NCBI GenBank assembly: GCA_045545595.1
Contig: JAZQBG010000037.1
Location: forward strand, 1 to 28,214
DNA length: 28,214 nt
DNA from: SIG205 sp045545595
GTDB lineage: Bacteria; Bacillota_I; Bacilli_A; RF39; UBA660
Reading direction: 5' to 3'
Of this stretch, positions 16,550 to 24,363 are shown piece after piece. The position numbers were made by a program, and so were the translations under genes. The notes below the pieces were generated by a model. It was not told the DNA's origin. It saw nothing but the letters and a program-made list of their open reading frames with translations, and made no database searches. The stretch's first letter is position 1, and every line of letters begins with the position of its first letter.

Positions 16550-16582
16550 CCAAAAAAAGAAGATAAAATTAATTATCTCCTA
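16550..16582 (-). repeat. 33-bp direct repeat, right copy, 3' end and terminator of the HerA-like gene
   Basis: Contains the HerA-like stop codon (16569-16571), preceded by GGA GAT AAT, and a hairpin with T-run. It is identical to 15216-15248. Being part of a long gene, this is probably the original copy. Confidence 0.9.
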
Positions 16583-18347
16583 TTTTAACAAACCAATTTT
16601 CCATGATATCACAACTAGTTGATTGTGGCATTGGATCTGGTAATTCAAATTTAACAATTAAAGGAATTTTAAATGAAGAACCAAAGCCGATACATGTTCC
16701 TTGTTGAAGGGTTTTAAGCTTTTTTGCTATTTCACTAGTAATATTTGGAACCATTGTTTCAATATATTCCAAATCCTTTGGATGTAACATCCTAAATATC
16801 AAAAAGTTCGCACATTGGCTCATTGCAGTTTCACTTAATTCTGAAGGCCTTTGAGATATCAATCCTAAAATAACACCATACTTTCTACCTTCTTTTGCAA
16901 TTCTATCAAAAATATTATAACCAAGTAAATATATATCAGAATCATTTTGTATATATCTATGAGCTTCTTCTATTACGATATGAAATGGGAATGTAGCTCT
17001 GTATTTTAATTTTGTAGCAAAATCAAACAACATTTTTGAATAAATCTTAACTATTACTTTTGCCATTCTATCATCTATATAATTCATATTAAAGTTTATT
17101 ATTTGAGCTTTTTTACCGTCTCTTGTAGTTAATAATTCTTTAATATAATTTTCTTTAGTAATATATTGTTTAGCAGAGAAAAATTTAGCTGTATCACTAT
17201 TTATTAATTCTTCCATACGAACCCTTAATAAATTAGTTTGATCATAGATTTTATCACTTTTTAAAATACCTTCCGATATAAGCGCGAAGTCTAAAGCTTC
17301 TCTAAAATTTTCTAAGCTATAAGCATATGATGATTCAGGAAATGAATAATCTAATTCATCATTAATAAAACTTTTGATAAATTCACTTACTAATTCCATT
17401 TCATTAATTTTTCCGGATGAATCTATTAATAAACATTGCTTTAAAGTTCTAATATAACCGGGTTGTACTATCTTACTTTCACTGTTCAATTCTCTAGTAT
17501 TAAAACTTGATAAAACAGCTAATATTTGGTCTCTTATTTGGGAAGGACTTTTACCGCTATATAATATTTGTTGTAATGCTTTAGCGATTATATTGTTTTT
17601 GTGTTTGATTACTTCCTCTTCTTTTCTGCCAAATATTTGAACTAATTTTAATGCTTTTTGTAATATTGGTAACTGTATTGGATTTGTTGCCCCAAGAAGT
17701 AATGCGATATCATCAAGTCCTAATAACCAAAATGGAATATTTATAATACTATGTTCAGTTTGATTTAAATTTGTGGTATATATTTTAGAATTAATATTAG
17801 GATATTTTTGATTTATATTTTCAAACGCACTATTATATTCACCATATACATCAAATACAAATATATTAGCTTTATATGCAATTGGATTTCTCTTGTCAAA
17901 TATATTTTGAATTATCTTAGCGACTGAACAGGATTTACCACTTCCAGTATTACCAAATATTGCGAAATGATTACTAAAAAAGTCATTATATTTAACGTTA
18001 ATAGGATGATTATCATAAATGTAAGTTTTACCTAAATAAAAATATTCTTCTTTCTTTGTTTCATCTATTCCAATAACTAAATTTAATTCTTCTTCTGTAA
18101 TTTTTCTAACCACAGCATCAAGTTCTGGTTTTTTAATTGCACCTGGTAAAAATATATTGTCAATGATTTCACCTACCAATAAAATTTTAGCAATTCCTTT
18201 ATTAATAGATAACATTTCTCCTACGAGTTTGTTATTTTTGCTTTCCAATATAATATGATTATTAATAAGACTACTTTGTTCTTCGGAAGTTATTTCTAAT
18301 TTTACACTAATTCTTTCTTCATCTATACCTATTATTTTTCCTATCAA
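16569..18347 (-). CDS. HerA-like (DUF87) hexameric ATPase
   Basis: The 592-residue protein has an N-terminal beta-barrel (HAS-barrel-like, about 1-70), Walker A GNTGSGKS (132-139), Walker B region FHIVIEEAHRY, the ISQRPSELS segment and the C-terminal LQQGTCIGFGSSFKIPLIVKF typical of HerA/FtsK-superfamily DNA translocases. HerA proteins pump DNA, with NurA nuclease in archaea, or with SIR2 or other effectors in bacterial defence systems. No NurA, SIR2 or DUF4297 partner is adjacent, so its job here is unclear. The start is TTG, chosen because GGAGGGG lies 6 bases upstream. It is transcribed divergently from the LCP gene. Its terminator has been copied behind the neighbouring ATPase gene. Confidence 0.88.
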   Translation of the reverse strand: MIGKIIGIDEERISVKLEITSEEQSSLINNHIILESKNNKLVGEMLSINKGIAKILLVGEIIDNIFLPGAIKKPELDAVVRKITEEELNLVIGIDETKKEEYFYLGKTYIYDNHPINVKYNDFFSNHFAIFGNTGSGKSCSVAKIIQNIFDKRNPIAYKANIFVFDVYGEYNSAFENINQKYPNINSKIYTTNLNQTEHSIINIPFWLLGLDDIALLLGATNPIQLPILQKALKLVQIFGRKEEEVIKHKNNIIAKALQQILYSGKSPSQIRDQILAVLSSFNTRELNSESKIVQPGYIRTLKQCLLIDSSGKINEMELVSEFIKSFINDELDYSFPESSYAYSLENFREALDFALISEGILKSDKIYDQTNLLRVRMEELINSDTAKFFSAKQYITKENYIKELLTTRDGKKAQIINFNMNYIDDRMAKVIVKIYSKMLFDFATKLKYRATFPFHIVIEEAHRYIQNDSDIYLLGYNIFDRIAKEGRKYGVILGLISQRPSELSETAMSQCANFLIFRMLHPKDLEYIETMVPNITSEIAKKLKTLQQGTCIGFGSSFKIPLIVKFELPDPMPQSTSCDIMENWFVKIGDN

Positions 18348-18374
18348 GATAGTCCCCTCCTTATTATCAAATAT

Positions 18375-18389
18375 ATTATAACACAGATT
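18375..18389. promoter_or_regulatory. Small inverted repeat in the HerA-LCP divergent region
   Basis: AGATT-ACGTA-AATCT lies just upstream of a minus-strand TATAAT-like sequence for the HerA-like gene. It could be an operator. The arms are only five bases, so support is weak. Confidence 0.3.
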
Positions 18390-18432
18390 ACGTAAATCTA
18401 ATTACATAATTTATTATTTTTGTGATGCGATA

Positions 18433-18461
18433 TTGTTAAATATTCAATTTTGAGATATAAT
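18433..18461 (+). promoter_or_regulatory. Promoter of the LCP gene
   Basis: TTGTTA (18433-18438), 17 bases, TATAAT (18456-18461), followed by a GGAGGT ribosome site (18480-18485) and the ATG at 18491. Confidence 0.75.
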
Positions 18462-18490
18462 TATAAATATAAAAATTTTGGAGGTATTTT

Positions 18491-20800
18491 ATGTTAAAAA
18501 AATTTAAAATATTTATAAAAACAATAAAAGAAAAGAAAAATAAAACTTGGACATATATATTAGGGATTTTAACCTTATTGAATTTTGTGGCAGCGGCCTA
18601 CTTCATTTATTCGTTACTATTGCTTAGTGGTATAGAAACAATAATAAGATATGGAATAATGGCTTTTACCGTTGTAATGGCTATTATATTCTTAAACTTA
18701 TGGATGAGTGTGGTAATAAAGAATAAGAATTTATGGAATATAGTATTTTTAGTCTTCATCATAATAAGCGTTGGAGCTCAAGCTTTTGTAGGATATAACA
18801 TCATTAGAATTTATAATCCTATTAGTTCAATAAATAAATCAAATATTACATATACATCAAGCTTAATTACACTTACAGATAGTGAAATAGCTAGTGCTAA
18901 AGATATAGAAGATATGAAAATAGGTATAATTAGTAAAAGTGAAGGATACGAAGATTATACAATCGCTAAAATTATAATAAAAGAAAACAAATTAAAAGAT
19001 GATAATGATATAAAAGAATATTCAGACTATGTTGAAATGTTAAATGCTTTATATGCTAAAGAAATAGACGCAGTTATAATTTCATCAAATTACAAGGTAA
19101 TGTTTAATACTATTGAGAAATTTGCAAATATTGAAAATGATACTAAAGTAATAACATCTAAATCAAAAGGTTTTGAAAAAGAAAGTACTACTGGTGTTTC
19201 AAAGAAAAATATTATAAAAGAACCATTTACTGTATTACTTATGGGTGTTGACTCTGAACATGATGGATTGGATAAAGATGCAGCATTTAATGGGGACTCA
19301 TTAATGTTAATAACATTTAATCCAAATACATTAAATACAACAGTACTAAGTATTCCTAGAGATACTTATGTACCTATTGCTTGTTTTAGAAATCAAAAGA
19401 AAAATAAAATAACACATGCTGCATGGCAAGGTGTTGACTGTATGGAAAGAACAATAGAAAACTTTACTGGAATAGAAATTGATTATTATGTAAAAATGAA
19501 CTTTAAAGGTGTTGTTGATTTAGTTGACGCTCTTGGTGGAATACAAGTTGATGTTCCTATAGAATTCTGTGAACAAAACAGTGATAGAGCTTGGGGAAGC
19601 AGTACTATTTGTTTAAGTAAAGGTGTTCAAACTTTAAATGGTGAACAAGCACTTGCTCTTGCAAGACACAGAAAGACACTTACTCTTGGTGATATTCAAA
19701 GAGGTCAACATCAACAATTAGTTGTACAAGGTATGTTAAATAGATTATCTACAATAAATAGTTTAGATAAAGTTAATAGTATATTAAATACAATATCTAA
19801 TAATATGGATACTAATATTAGTACAAATCAAATTTTATCATTCTACAATGTTGGTAAAGATGTATTATTAAAAGGTGTTCATACTACTACTGATGATTTA
19901 ATTAGTATGGAAAAATTATATTTAGATGGTTATACAAAAATGATTTATGATGAAGGCTTTCAAGCAAATTTATCAAATTATGTTTACTATAAATCAAGCT
20001 TAGAAGCTGTTACAGATGCCATGAAAGTTAACTTAGGACTTCAAGAAGCTAAGATGGTTAAAACATTTGACTTTTCTATTAACGAAACTTATGAAGCAAA
20101 AACCATTGGTCAAGGTGAAAGAGATAGTAGTTCTAATATAACTACTCTACCAAGTTTCATAGGTGATTCAAAAAGTTATGTTACAAGTTGGGTTAATGCT
20201 AGAGGAATAAAAGTAAGTTTTACAGAAGTAAAAAAAGGTGATACATATTATAAAGACTCATATATTGATGGTCAAGTAGCTTCACAAAGTGTACCTTCTG
20301 GAACAGAAATGGATAAAGTTAAATCTATAACATTTGGAATTATTGTAAAAGATTCAGAAGAAGAAAAAGAAGAAGTTACAACTAGTATTTGTGAAAAAGG
20401 AACAACAAATACTAAGTGTTATATTCCAAGTGATATTAAGAGTTGGACTTATAGTGAAGTTAGTAAATGGACTGAAACGTTAATTGTTAGCGTAAATGTA
20501 ATATTAAAAAATGAAACTTATAAGGAAGATGCGATTGTATCAACTATTAGTAATACACCAGGATCATTATTAGTTGAAGGTTCAACAATTACAATTACAT
20601 TTAAGGCTAATGAAACATCTGATGAAAAACCAGAAACTGAAAAAAGTGAAGAAGAAAAAACAGATAATAATCAAACAAATGAATCAGTAACTCCAGGTGA
20701 AGGAAGTACAGATCCTGATAGTGTTCCAATGGATCCTAATACCGGAATTGGTGATAATAGTAATGGTACTACTGATGATGATACACAACTTGGAGGTTAA
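18491..20800 (+). CDS. LytR-CpsA-Psr (LCP) family protein with PASTA-like repeats
   Basis: LCP enzymes attach teichoic acids or other polymers to peptidoglycan outside the membrane. The 769-residue protein is longer than usual. It has a basic N-terminus and about three membrane helices (residues 20-48, 50-77, 81-108), then a region of about 120 residues resembling part of a solute-binding domain (MKIGIISKSEGYEDYTIA). The LCP core (about 244-420) has LLMGVDSE, SIPRDTYV, ALARHRKT and GDIQRGQHQQ, carrying the expected Asp and Arg residues. Two PASTA-like domains (about 555-620 and 635-700) that may bind wall material and an acidic, Thr/Glu/Asp-rich tail follow. It is monocistronic, with its own promoter and a strong terminator. 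Confidence 0.93.
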   Translation: MLKKFKIFIKTIKEKKNKTWTYILGILTLLNFVAAAYFIYSLLLLSGIETIIRYGIMAFTVVMAIIFLNLWMSVVIKNKNLWNIVFLVFIIISVGAQAFVGYNIIRIYNPISSINKSNITYTSSLITLTDSEIASAKDIEDMKIGIISKSEGYEDYTIAKIIIKENKLKDDNDIKEYSDYVEMLNALYAKEIDAVIISSNYKVMFNTIEKFANIENDTKVITSKSKGFEKESTTGVSKKNIIKEPFTVLLMGVDSEHDGLDKDAAFNGDSLMLITFNPNTLNTTVLSIPRDTYVPIACFRNQKKNKITHAAWQGVDCMERTIENFTGIEIDYYVKMNFKGVVDLVDALGGIQVDVPIEFCEQNSDRAWGSSTICLSKGVQTLNGEQALALARHRKTLTLGDIQRGQHQQLVVQGMLNRLSTINSLDKVNSILNTISNNMDTNISTNQILSFYNVGKDVLLKGVHTTTDDLISMEKLYLDGYTKMIYDEGFQANLSNYVYYKSSLEAVTDAMKVNLGLQEAKMVKTFDFSINETYEAKTIGQGERDSSSNITTLPSFIGDSKSYVTSWVNARGIKVSFTEVKKGDTYYKDSYIDGQVASQSVPSGTEMDKVKSITFGIIVKDSEEEKEEVTTSICEKGTTNTKCYIPSDIKSWTYSEVSKWTETLIVSVNVILKNETYKEDAIVSTISNTPGSLLVEGSTITITFKANETSDEKPETEKSEEEKTDNNQTNESVTPGEGSTDPDSVPMDPNTGIGDNSNGTTDDDTQLGG

Positions 20801-20801
20801 G

Positions 20802-20833
20802 AAAACTGCAAAATTGTAATTTTGCAGTTTTTT
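20802..20833 (+). terminator. Strong, probably bidirectional terminator of the LCP gene
   Basis: A perfect 14-bp inverted repeat AAAACTGCAAAATT/AATTTTGCAGTTTT with only two bases between arms, ending in a T-run. The opposing gene ends at 20857, so the hairpin may serve both strands. Confidence 0.9.
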
Positions 20834-20856
20834 CATTAATTCTTATAAAAAACATT

Positions 20857-21969
20857 TTATTCCCCTATTTCACAAGTATCAATGCCTGTTGCACCTTCAT
20901 ATAACGTAATAACAAGATTCATTATAACTGGTAATAATATTATTATAGCAGCTACTATAATTCTTTTTATAAATGTACTTTGAGCTTTTTTCATGGCATC
21001 ATTATCACTTGCTACCATTGCCTTTGTAAAATCCAACACTCCAAATATAACTACCATTATTGGTGCTGCTATTTGTATCCAAAAAAAAATTTTATTTATT
21101 ATTTTATAGGTTTTAGTATTTTTTAATGAATTACAACCATCAGCTAAAGCGTCATTAATGTCATCAGTGGGAGTAATTATTTTATCAACATCAACATATT
21201 CATCGCCAGATAAGTTTGTATCCTTGTATATGATTTTAAAATATCTATTTACACAATATGTATTAGCAGCACTAGGATCCTCACTAGTCGATACATTAAT
21301 GCTATTCAAGCTACCTGCTACTTTGTATGGATAACATACCCATAATTCAGCAGGACATGTTGAATTATTAAATTTTGAATCGTCAAATTGATATTTGCTA
21401 TATGTATATTCCGAACTAAATCCATCTACAGTTACTTCTCCTGAAGGATTAACATCGGCCACGACTGCTAGTTTATCATCTAAATAATATGAACAGGAAT
21501 AACCACTATTAGGATCGTCTGGGGGTGCCGTTTCCACATTTTTTATATCTGAATCGTATAATTTAAAAGTTTTTATTTCTTTGTTTGAATCTAAATCATT
21601 TTTATATATTGAAACATAGTATTTTTGGAGACCAGAGGAGGTTGATAATTGATTATAATATAAGTTTGGACACATAAATTTTCCATCGCTGGAAATCATC
21701 CCCTCATATGGAACAGCTTTTAAATCTTCTATAGTCCAATATTTTCCACTATATCCTCCACCTGCTTGCATAGTATATTCTTCATGTGTTACAGTTACTT
21801 TATTGTTTACAACTTCAATATAAAAGGTGACAGGATTTTGAGTGTTTAACGAAGTATCTCCTGTTATAGAATACCAACATTTAGCATAACTATCTGATGC
21901 ATAAACTTCCCTGTCAAAACATATAAAAAAACTTAATGCAATTACTAAGATATACCATATTTTTTTCAT
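20857..21969 (-). CDS. Secreted cysteine-containing protein with VirB2/TrbC-like two-helix C-terminus
   Basis: The 370-residue product has a signal peptide (about residues 1-25, ending in EVYA) and an extracellular region of roughly 250 residues rich in Ser, Tyr and Asp with several cysteines. The C-terminal part has two membrane helices (FFWIQIAAPIMVVIFGVLDF and IIVAAIIILLPVIMNLVITL) separated by a basic loop (MKKAQSTFIKR), then a short CEIGE tail. The two-helix arrangement resembles VirB2/TrbC-type pilin subunits, but here it is joined to a large ectodomain and no conjugation genes are nearby. The function is unknown. Its promoter is the second copy of the element found at the left edge. 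Confidence 0.75.
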   Translation of the reverse strand: MKKIWYILVIALSFFICFDREVYASDSYAKCWYSITGDTSLNTQNPVTFYIEVVNNKVTVTHEEYTMQAGGGYSGKYWTIEDLKAVPYEGMISSDGKFMCPNLYYNQLSTSSGLQKYYVSIYKNDLDSNKEIKTFKLYDSDIKNVETAPPDDPNSGYSCSYYLDDKLAVVADVNPSGEVTVDGFSSEYTYSKYQFDDSKFNNSTCPAELWVCYPYKVAGSLNSINVSTSEDPSAANTYCVNRYFKIIYKDTNLSGDEYVDVDKIITPTDDINDALADGCNSLKNTKTYKIINKIFFWIQIAAPIMVVIFGVLDFTKAMVASDNDAMKKAQSTFIKRIIVAAIIILLPVIMNLVITLYEGATGIDTCEIGE

Positions 21970-22072
21970 ATTCTACTCCTCTAATTATTGTGAATGGCTT
22001 ATAAAAATGCTATCCACAACTCTGATAAAATTATATAAAATCCCACCCCGAAAGTCAATTACTTTTCAACAG
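21970..22072 (-). promoter_or_regulatory. Promoter and leader of the VirB2-like gene, copy B of the dispersed element
   Basis: On the minus strand TTGACT (22053-22058), 17 bases, TATAAT (22030-22035). Shared with copy A are the upstream CTGTTGAAAA, AATTGACTTTCG, TATATAATTTTAT, TTGTGGATA and TTCACAATAAT, all in the same order and spacing apart from a small gap near the ribosome site. Confidence 0.8.
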
Positions 22073-22133
22073 TTAGTATAAATTTGAACAGTAAATTATT
22101 TATTTAACGTTCCGTTTTTTTATTAACAAGATT

Positions 22134-22757
22134 TTATTTTGTTATAACTAAAGTATCAAATCCCTTTTTAGATATTTTTAATATTGTATATTCATTATTA
22201 TTGATAGTATACAGTTCTGTCCAGTTATCATATATTAATTCTTGTGTTTTTATAGGAAGTGAATTATTTTCATTTTGGAAGATTACTTCTGGTTTTCCAA
22301 TTAAATTTTTTAATATACCACTTTTAAATTTAACCATATATAAAAATTTACAAGATTTTAAATTTGGTTCATTTTGATATTCTTCTAGATAAATACAAAA
22401 GTTGTTATTGTAATAATTTAACTTTATTAAATTATTTTCCGTCCTATAATATTCACTTTTAACTCCAAATAAGTTAAGTACTACAGGTGTAATTGTGTAT
22501 AGGTTATCTATTTTAGTTATTCTGTTCTCTTTTAGACTTTTTTCTATATTTTCTTCAGTTTTGTAGTCTAATACGATCAAAGAATTAACACTATTATCCT
22601 GTATATAAAGTGCGTTGACTTCATTATTAAAAATAAAATTAATTAATGCCTCATCTTTTTTTAAATCAATTTCGAGTTTATTTACTTCTTCTGCTTTAGG
22701 TCTAAGAAATAATAAACTAACAAAAATAATTATTAATATATATTTTAAGTAACTCAT
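22134..22757 (-). CDS. Small exported or membrane-anchored protein of unknown function
   Basis: About 207 residues: an N-terminal hydrophobic segment (YLKYILIIIFVSLLFL) acting as signal peptide or anchor, then a mixed alpha/beta region rich in Asn, Ile and Tyr with two cysteines. I do not recognise a family. The ATG at 22757 is preferred over an in-frame GTG at 22769 because the GGGGTG ribosome site lies about 11 bases before the ATG and overlaps the GTG. That site is in the 3' arm of a hairpin at the end of the CCA transferase gene, so translation may be limited by RNA structure. The gene lies directly after the CCA transferase gene on the same strand. Confidence 0.7.
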   Translation of the reverse strand: MSYLKYILIIIFVSLLFLRPKAEEVNKLEIDLKKDEALINFIFNNEVNALYIQDNSVNSLIVLDYKTEENIEKSLKENRITKIDNLYTITPVVLNLFGVKSEYYRTENNLIKLNYYNNNFCIYLEEYQNEPNLKSCKFLYMVKFKSGILKNLIGKPEVIFQNENNSLPIKTQELIYDNWTELYTINNNEYTILKISKKGFDTLVITK

Positions 22758-22760
22758 ACA

Positions 22761-22789
22761 AAAAAACACACCCCTAAAAAAGAGTATGT
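22761..22789 (-). terminator. Terminator of the CCA transferase gene, overlapping the next ribosome site
   Basis: On the minus strand ACATACTC (22782-22789) pairs with GGGTGTGT (22766-22773) through eight pairs including two G.U, followed by seven Ts. The 3' arm contains the ribosome site of the next gene, whose ATG is at 22757. Confidence 0.65.
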
Positions 22790-23884
22790 TTATTTGTATT
22801 TTTTTATAATATATTCAACGATATTATCTTCAGTATTTTTAACTTTTTTATAAATAATTTGTTTTTCTATATCCTTTATAACTTCACTAACCCATTTACC
22901 AGGTTCTCTATCTAACACTTGAATTATTTTATCTCCCGTAATGTTAATTTCAGATCTATTATATATATCTAAATTTTCACATATAGAACTAATCTTATCA
23001 ACTTTTAACCCTTTTATTTTAGCAACAATAGTACTTATATATCCAGTATATTTATATATTATATAAGCATCTGTACAATCTAGTTTGTTGTATAATAACT
23101 TTTCTATTTGACTAATAATTTCAGTTTCCCTTTTATTAAATTGATATTTATCTAATACATCTAATTGAGCCCATATTCCTAATACATCGTCAACAATTTT
23201 TACTTTCTTAATATTTTTAAGTTCTAGCGATTTATCTAAGCCATACTTTTTAATTAGATTTAGTCCATATTTAGCATTTTTACTAACAAAGATCATATCT
23301 AATTCATCTTTTCTTCTCTTAGTTGATAATTCTTGTAATAAGTGTCTATTCCTTTTTATTGCTTGTGAAGTTTTATGATCAATTTTAAAATTTAACTTAG
23401 TAGCAAATCTAATACATCTTAAAATTCTTAATGAATCTTCTTCTAATTTTTTATTAGGATCCCCTACTACTTTTATTACTCTATTTTTTAAATCTGACAT
23501 TACTCCTAAAACATCTATTATTTCTCTTTCACTATTCATGCATAAAGTATTGATTGTAATATCCCTTCTAAGTAAATCTTGTTTTAAATCATCTATATAT
23601 TCAATTTCTAACGGTTTTCTATGACCCACATATTTAGCTTCTTTTCTAAAAGTAGTTATTTCAAATGTCACTTTCTTATACACTAACCTAACACTACCAT
23701 ATTCTTCATTTGGAATAGCAGTATCAAATATTTCTAATAACTCTTTAGGTGTTGCATTAGTACATATATCTACATCAATAGAAGGTATATTTAAAATATA
23801 GTCCCTAACAAAACCACCTACTATATAGGCTTTAAAAGAATGTTCTTCAATTTTTTTTAATACTTCAATACTTGTATCAAGCAT
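22790..23884 (-). CDS. cca: CCA tRNA nucleotidyltransferase
   Basis: Class II nucleotidyltransferase that builds or repairs the 3'-CCA end of tRNAs. The product of about 364 residues has the GGFVRD turn (residues 23-28), the two catalytic aspartates in DVD (36-38), the RRDITINTLCMN segment, and RILRCIRFATKLNF, followed by a helical C-terminal tRNA-binding part. The ATG at 23884 (MLDTSIEVLKKIEEHSFKAY) fits the family start, with a GGTGAT site just before it; the frame remains open to two GTGs at 23896 and 23893. It follows the HU gene and the HU terminator, so it probably has its own promoter; a TATAAT lies at 23901-23906. Confidence 0.95.
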   Translation of the reverse strand: MLDTSIEVLKKIEEHSFKAYIVGGFVRDYILNIPSIDVDICTNATPKELLEIFDTAIPNEEYGSVRLVYKKVTFEITTFRKEAKYVGHRKPLEIEYIDDLKQDLLRRDITINTLCMNSEREIIDVLGVMSDLKNRVIKVVGDPNKKLEEDSLRILRCIRFATKLNFKIDHKTSQAIKRNRHLLQELSTKRRKDELDMIFVSKNAKYGLNLIKKYGLDKSLELKNIKKVKIVDDVLGIWAQLDVLDKYQFNKRETEIISQIEKLLYNKLDCTDAYIIYKYTGYISTIVAKIKGLKVDKISSICENLDIYNRSEINITGDKIIQVLDREPGKWVSEVIKDIEKQIIYKKVKNTEDNIVEYIIKKYK

Positions 23885-23935
23885 TAACATCACCACTTTA
23901 ATTATATCATTTATTTAAATTAAAATACATATTAA

Positions 23936-23958
23936 AAGAGCAAATAAAATTTGCTCTT
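23936..23958 (-). terminator. HU gene terminator
   Basis: A perfect 10-bp stem AAGAGCAAAT/ATTTGCTCTT with a 3-base loop; the 3' arm runs into TTTTAATAT on the minus strand. Confidence 0.8.
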
Positions 23959-23966
23959 CAATTATA

Positions 23967-24239
23967 TTAGTTTAAAGCGTCTTTTAATTTACTTCCAGCT
24001 TTGAAAGATGGAACAACTTTTGCAGGAATTTGAACTGTAGCACCAGTTAATGGATTTCTTCCTTCTCTAGCTTCTCTTTTTTTAGCTTCGAAAGTTCCGA
24101 ATCCTACTAAAGCAACTTTACCTTCTTTTTTTAATCCTTCTTTAATTCCTTCCATTGTAGCATCTAATGCACGAGCAGCATCAGCTTTTGTTAATCCAGC
24201 TTTTTCAGCGATAACTTCGATTAATTCTTGTTTTGACAT
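23967..24239 (-). CDS. hup: HU-family DNA-binding protein
   Basis: Ninety-residue histone-like protein that bends and compacts DNA as a dimer. It shows the helical N-terminal dimer body (MSKQELIEVIAEKAGLTKAD), the VGFGTFEAKKREAREGRNPLTG arm signature with the intercalating proline region, and the C-terminal helix VPSFKAGSKLKDAL. It is of normal length, with no insertions. A near-consensus AGGAGG site precedes the ATG. The codons are GC-richer and more regular than in neighbours (gct, gca, aaa, gaa), as expected of a highly expressed gene. A single-gene transcript is indicated by a promoter upstream and a perfect hairpin downstream. Confidence 0.97.
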   Translation of the reverse strand: MSKQELIEVIAEKAGLTKADAARALDATMEGIKEGLKKEGKVALVGFGTFEAKKREAREGRNPLTGATVQIPAKVVPSFKAGSKLKDALN

Positions 24240-24273
24240 ATCTTTCTACCTCCTATAAATTGTCATGTTAAAA

Positions 24274-24290
24274 TAAGCACACTATGCTTA
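24274..24290. promoter_or_regulatory. Palindrome at the HU transcription start
   Basis: TAAGCA-CACTA-TGCTTA, six-base perfect arms, lies immediately downstream of the HU -10 box. It is a candidate operator, for autoregulation or another factor. Confidence 0.4.
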
Positions 24291-24297
24291 CATTTAT

Positions 24298-24326
24298 AAA
24301 ATATCATGTTTTCCCTTTTAAATCAA
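24298..24326 (-). promoter_or_regulatory. HU gene promoter
   Basis: On the minus strand TTGATT (24321-24326), 17 bases, TATTTT (24298-24303). Confidence 0.55.
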
Positions 24327-24363
24327 TGATTTAATGGTATTTTATTAAAAAAATAACGTTTTT

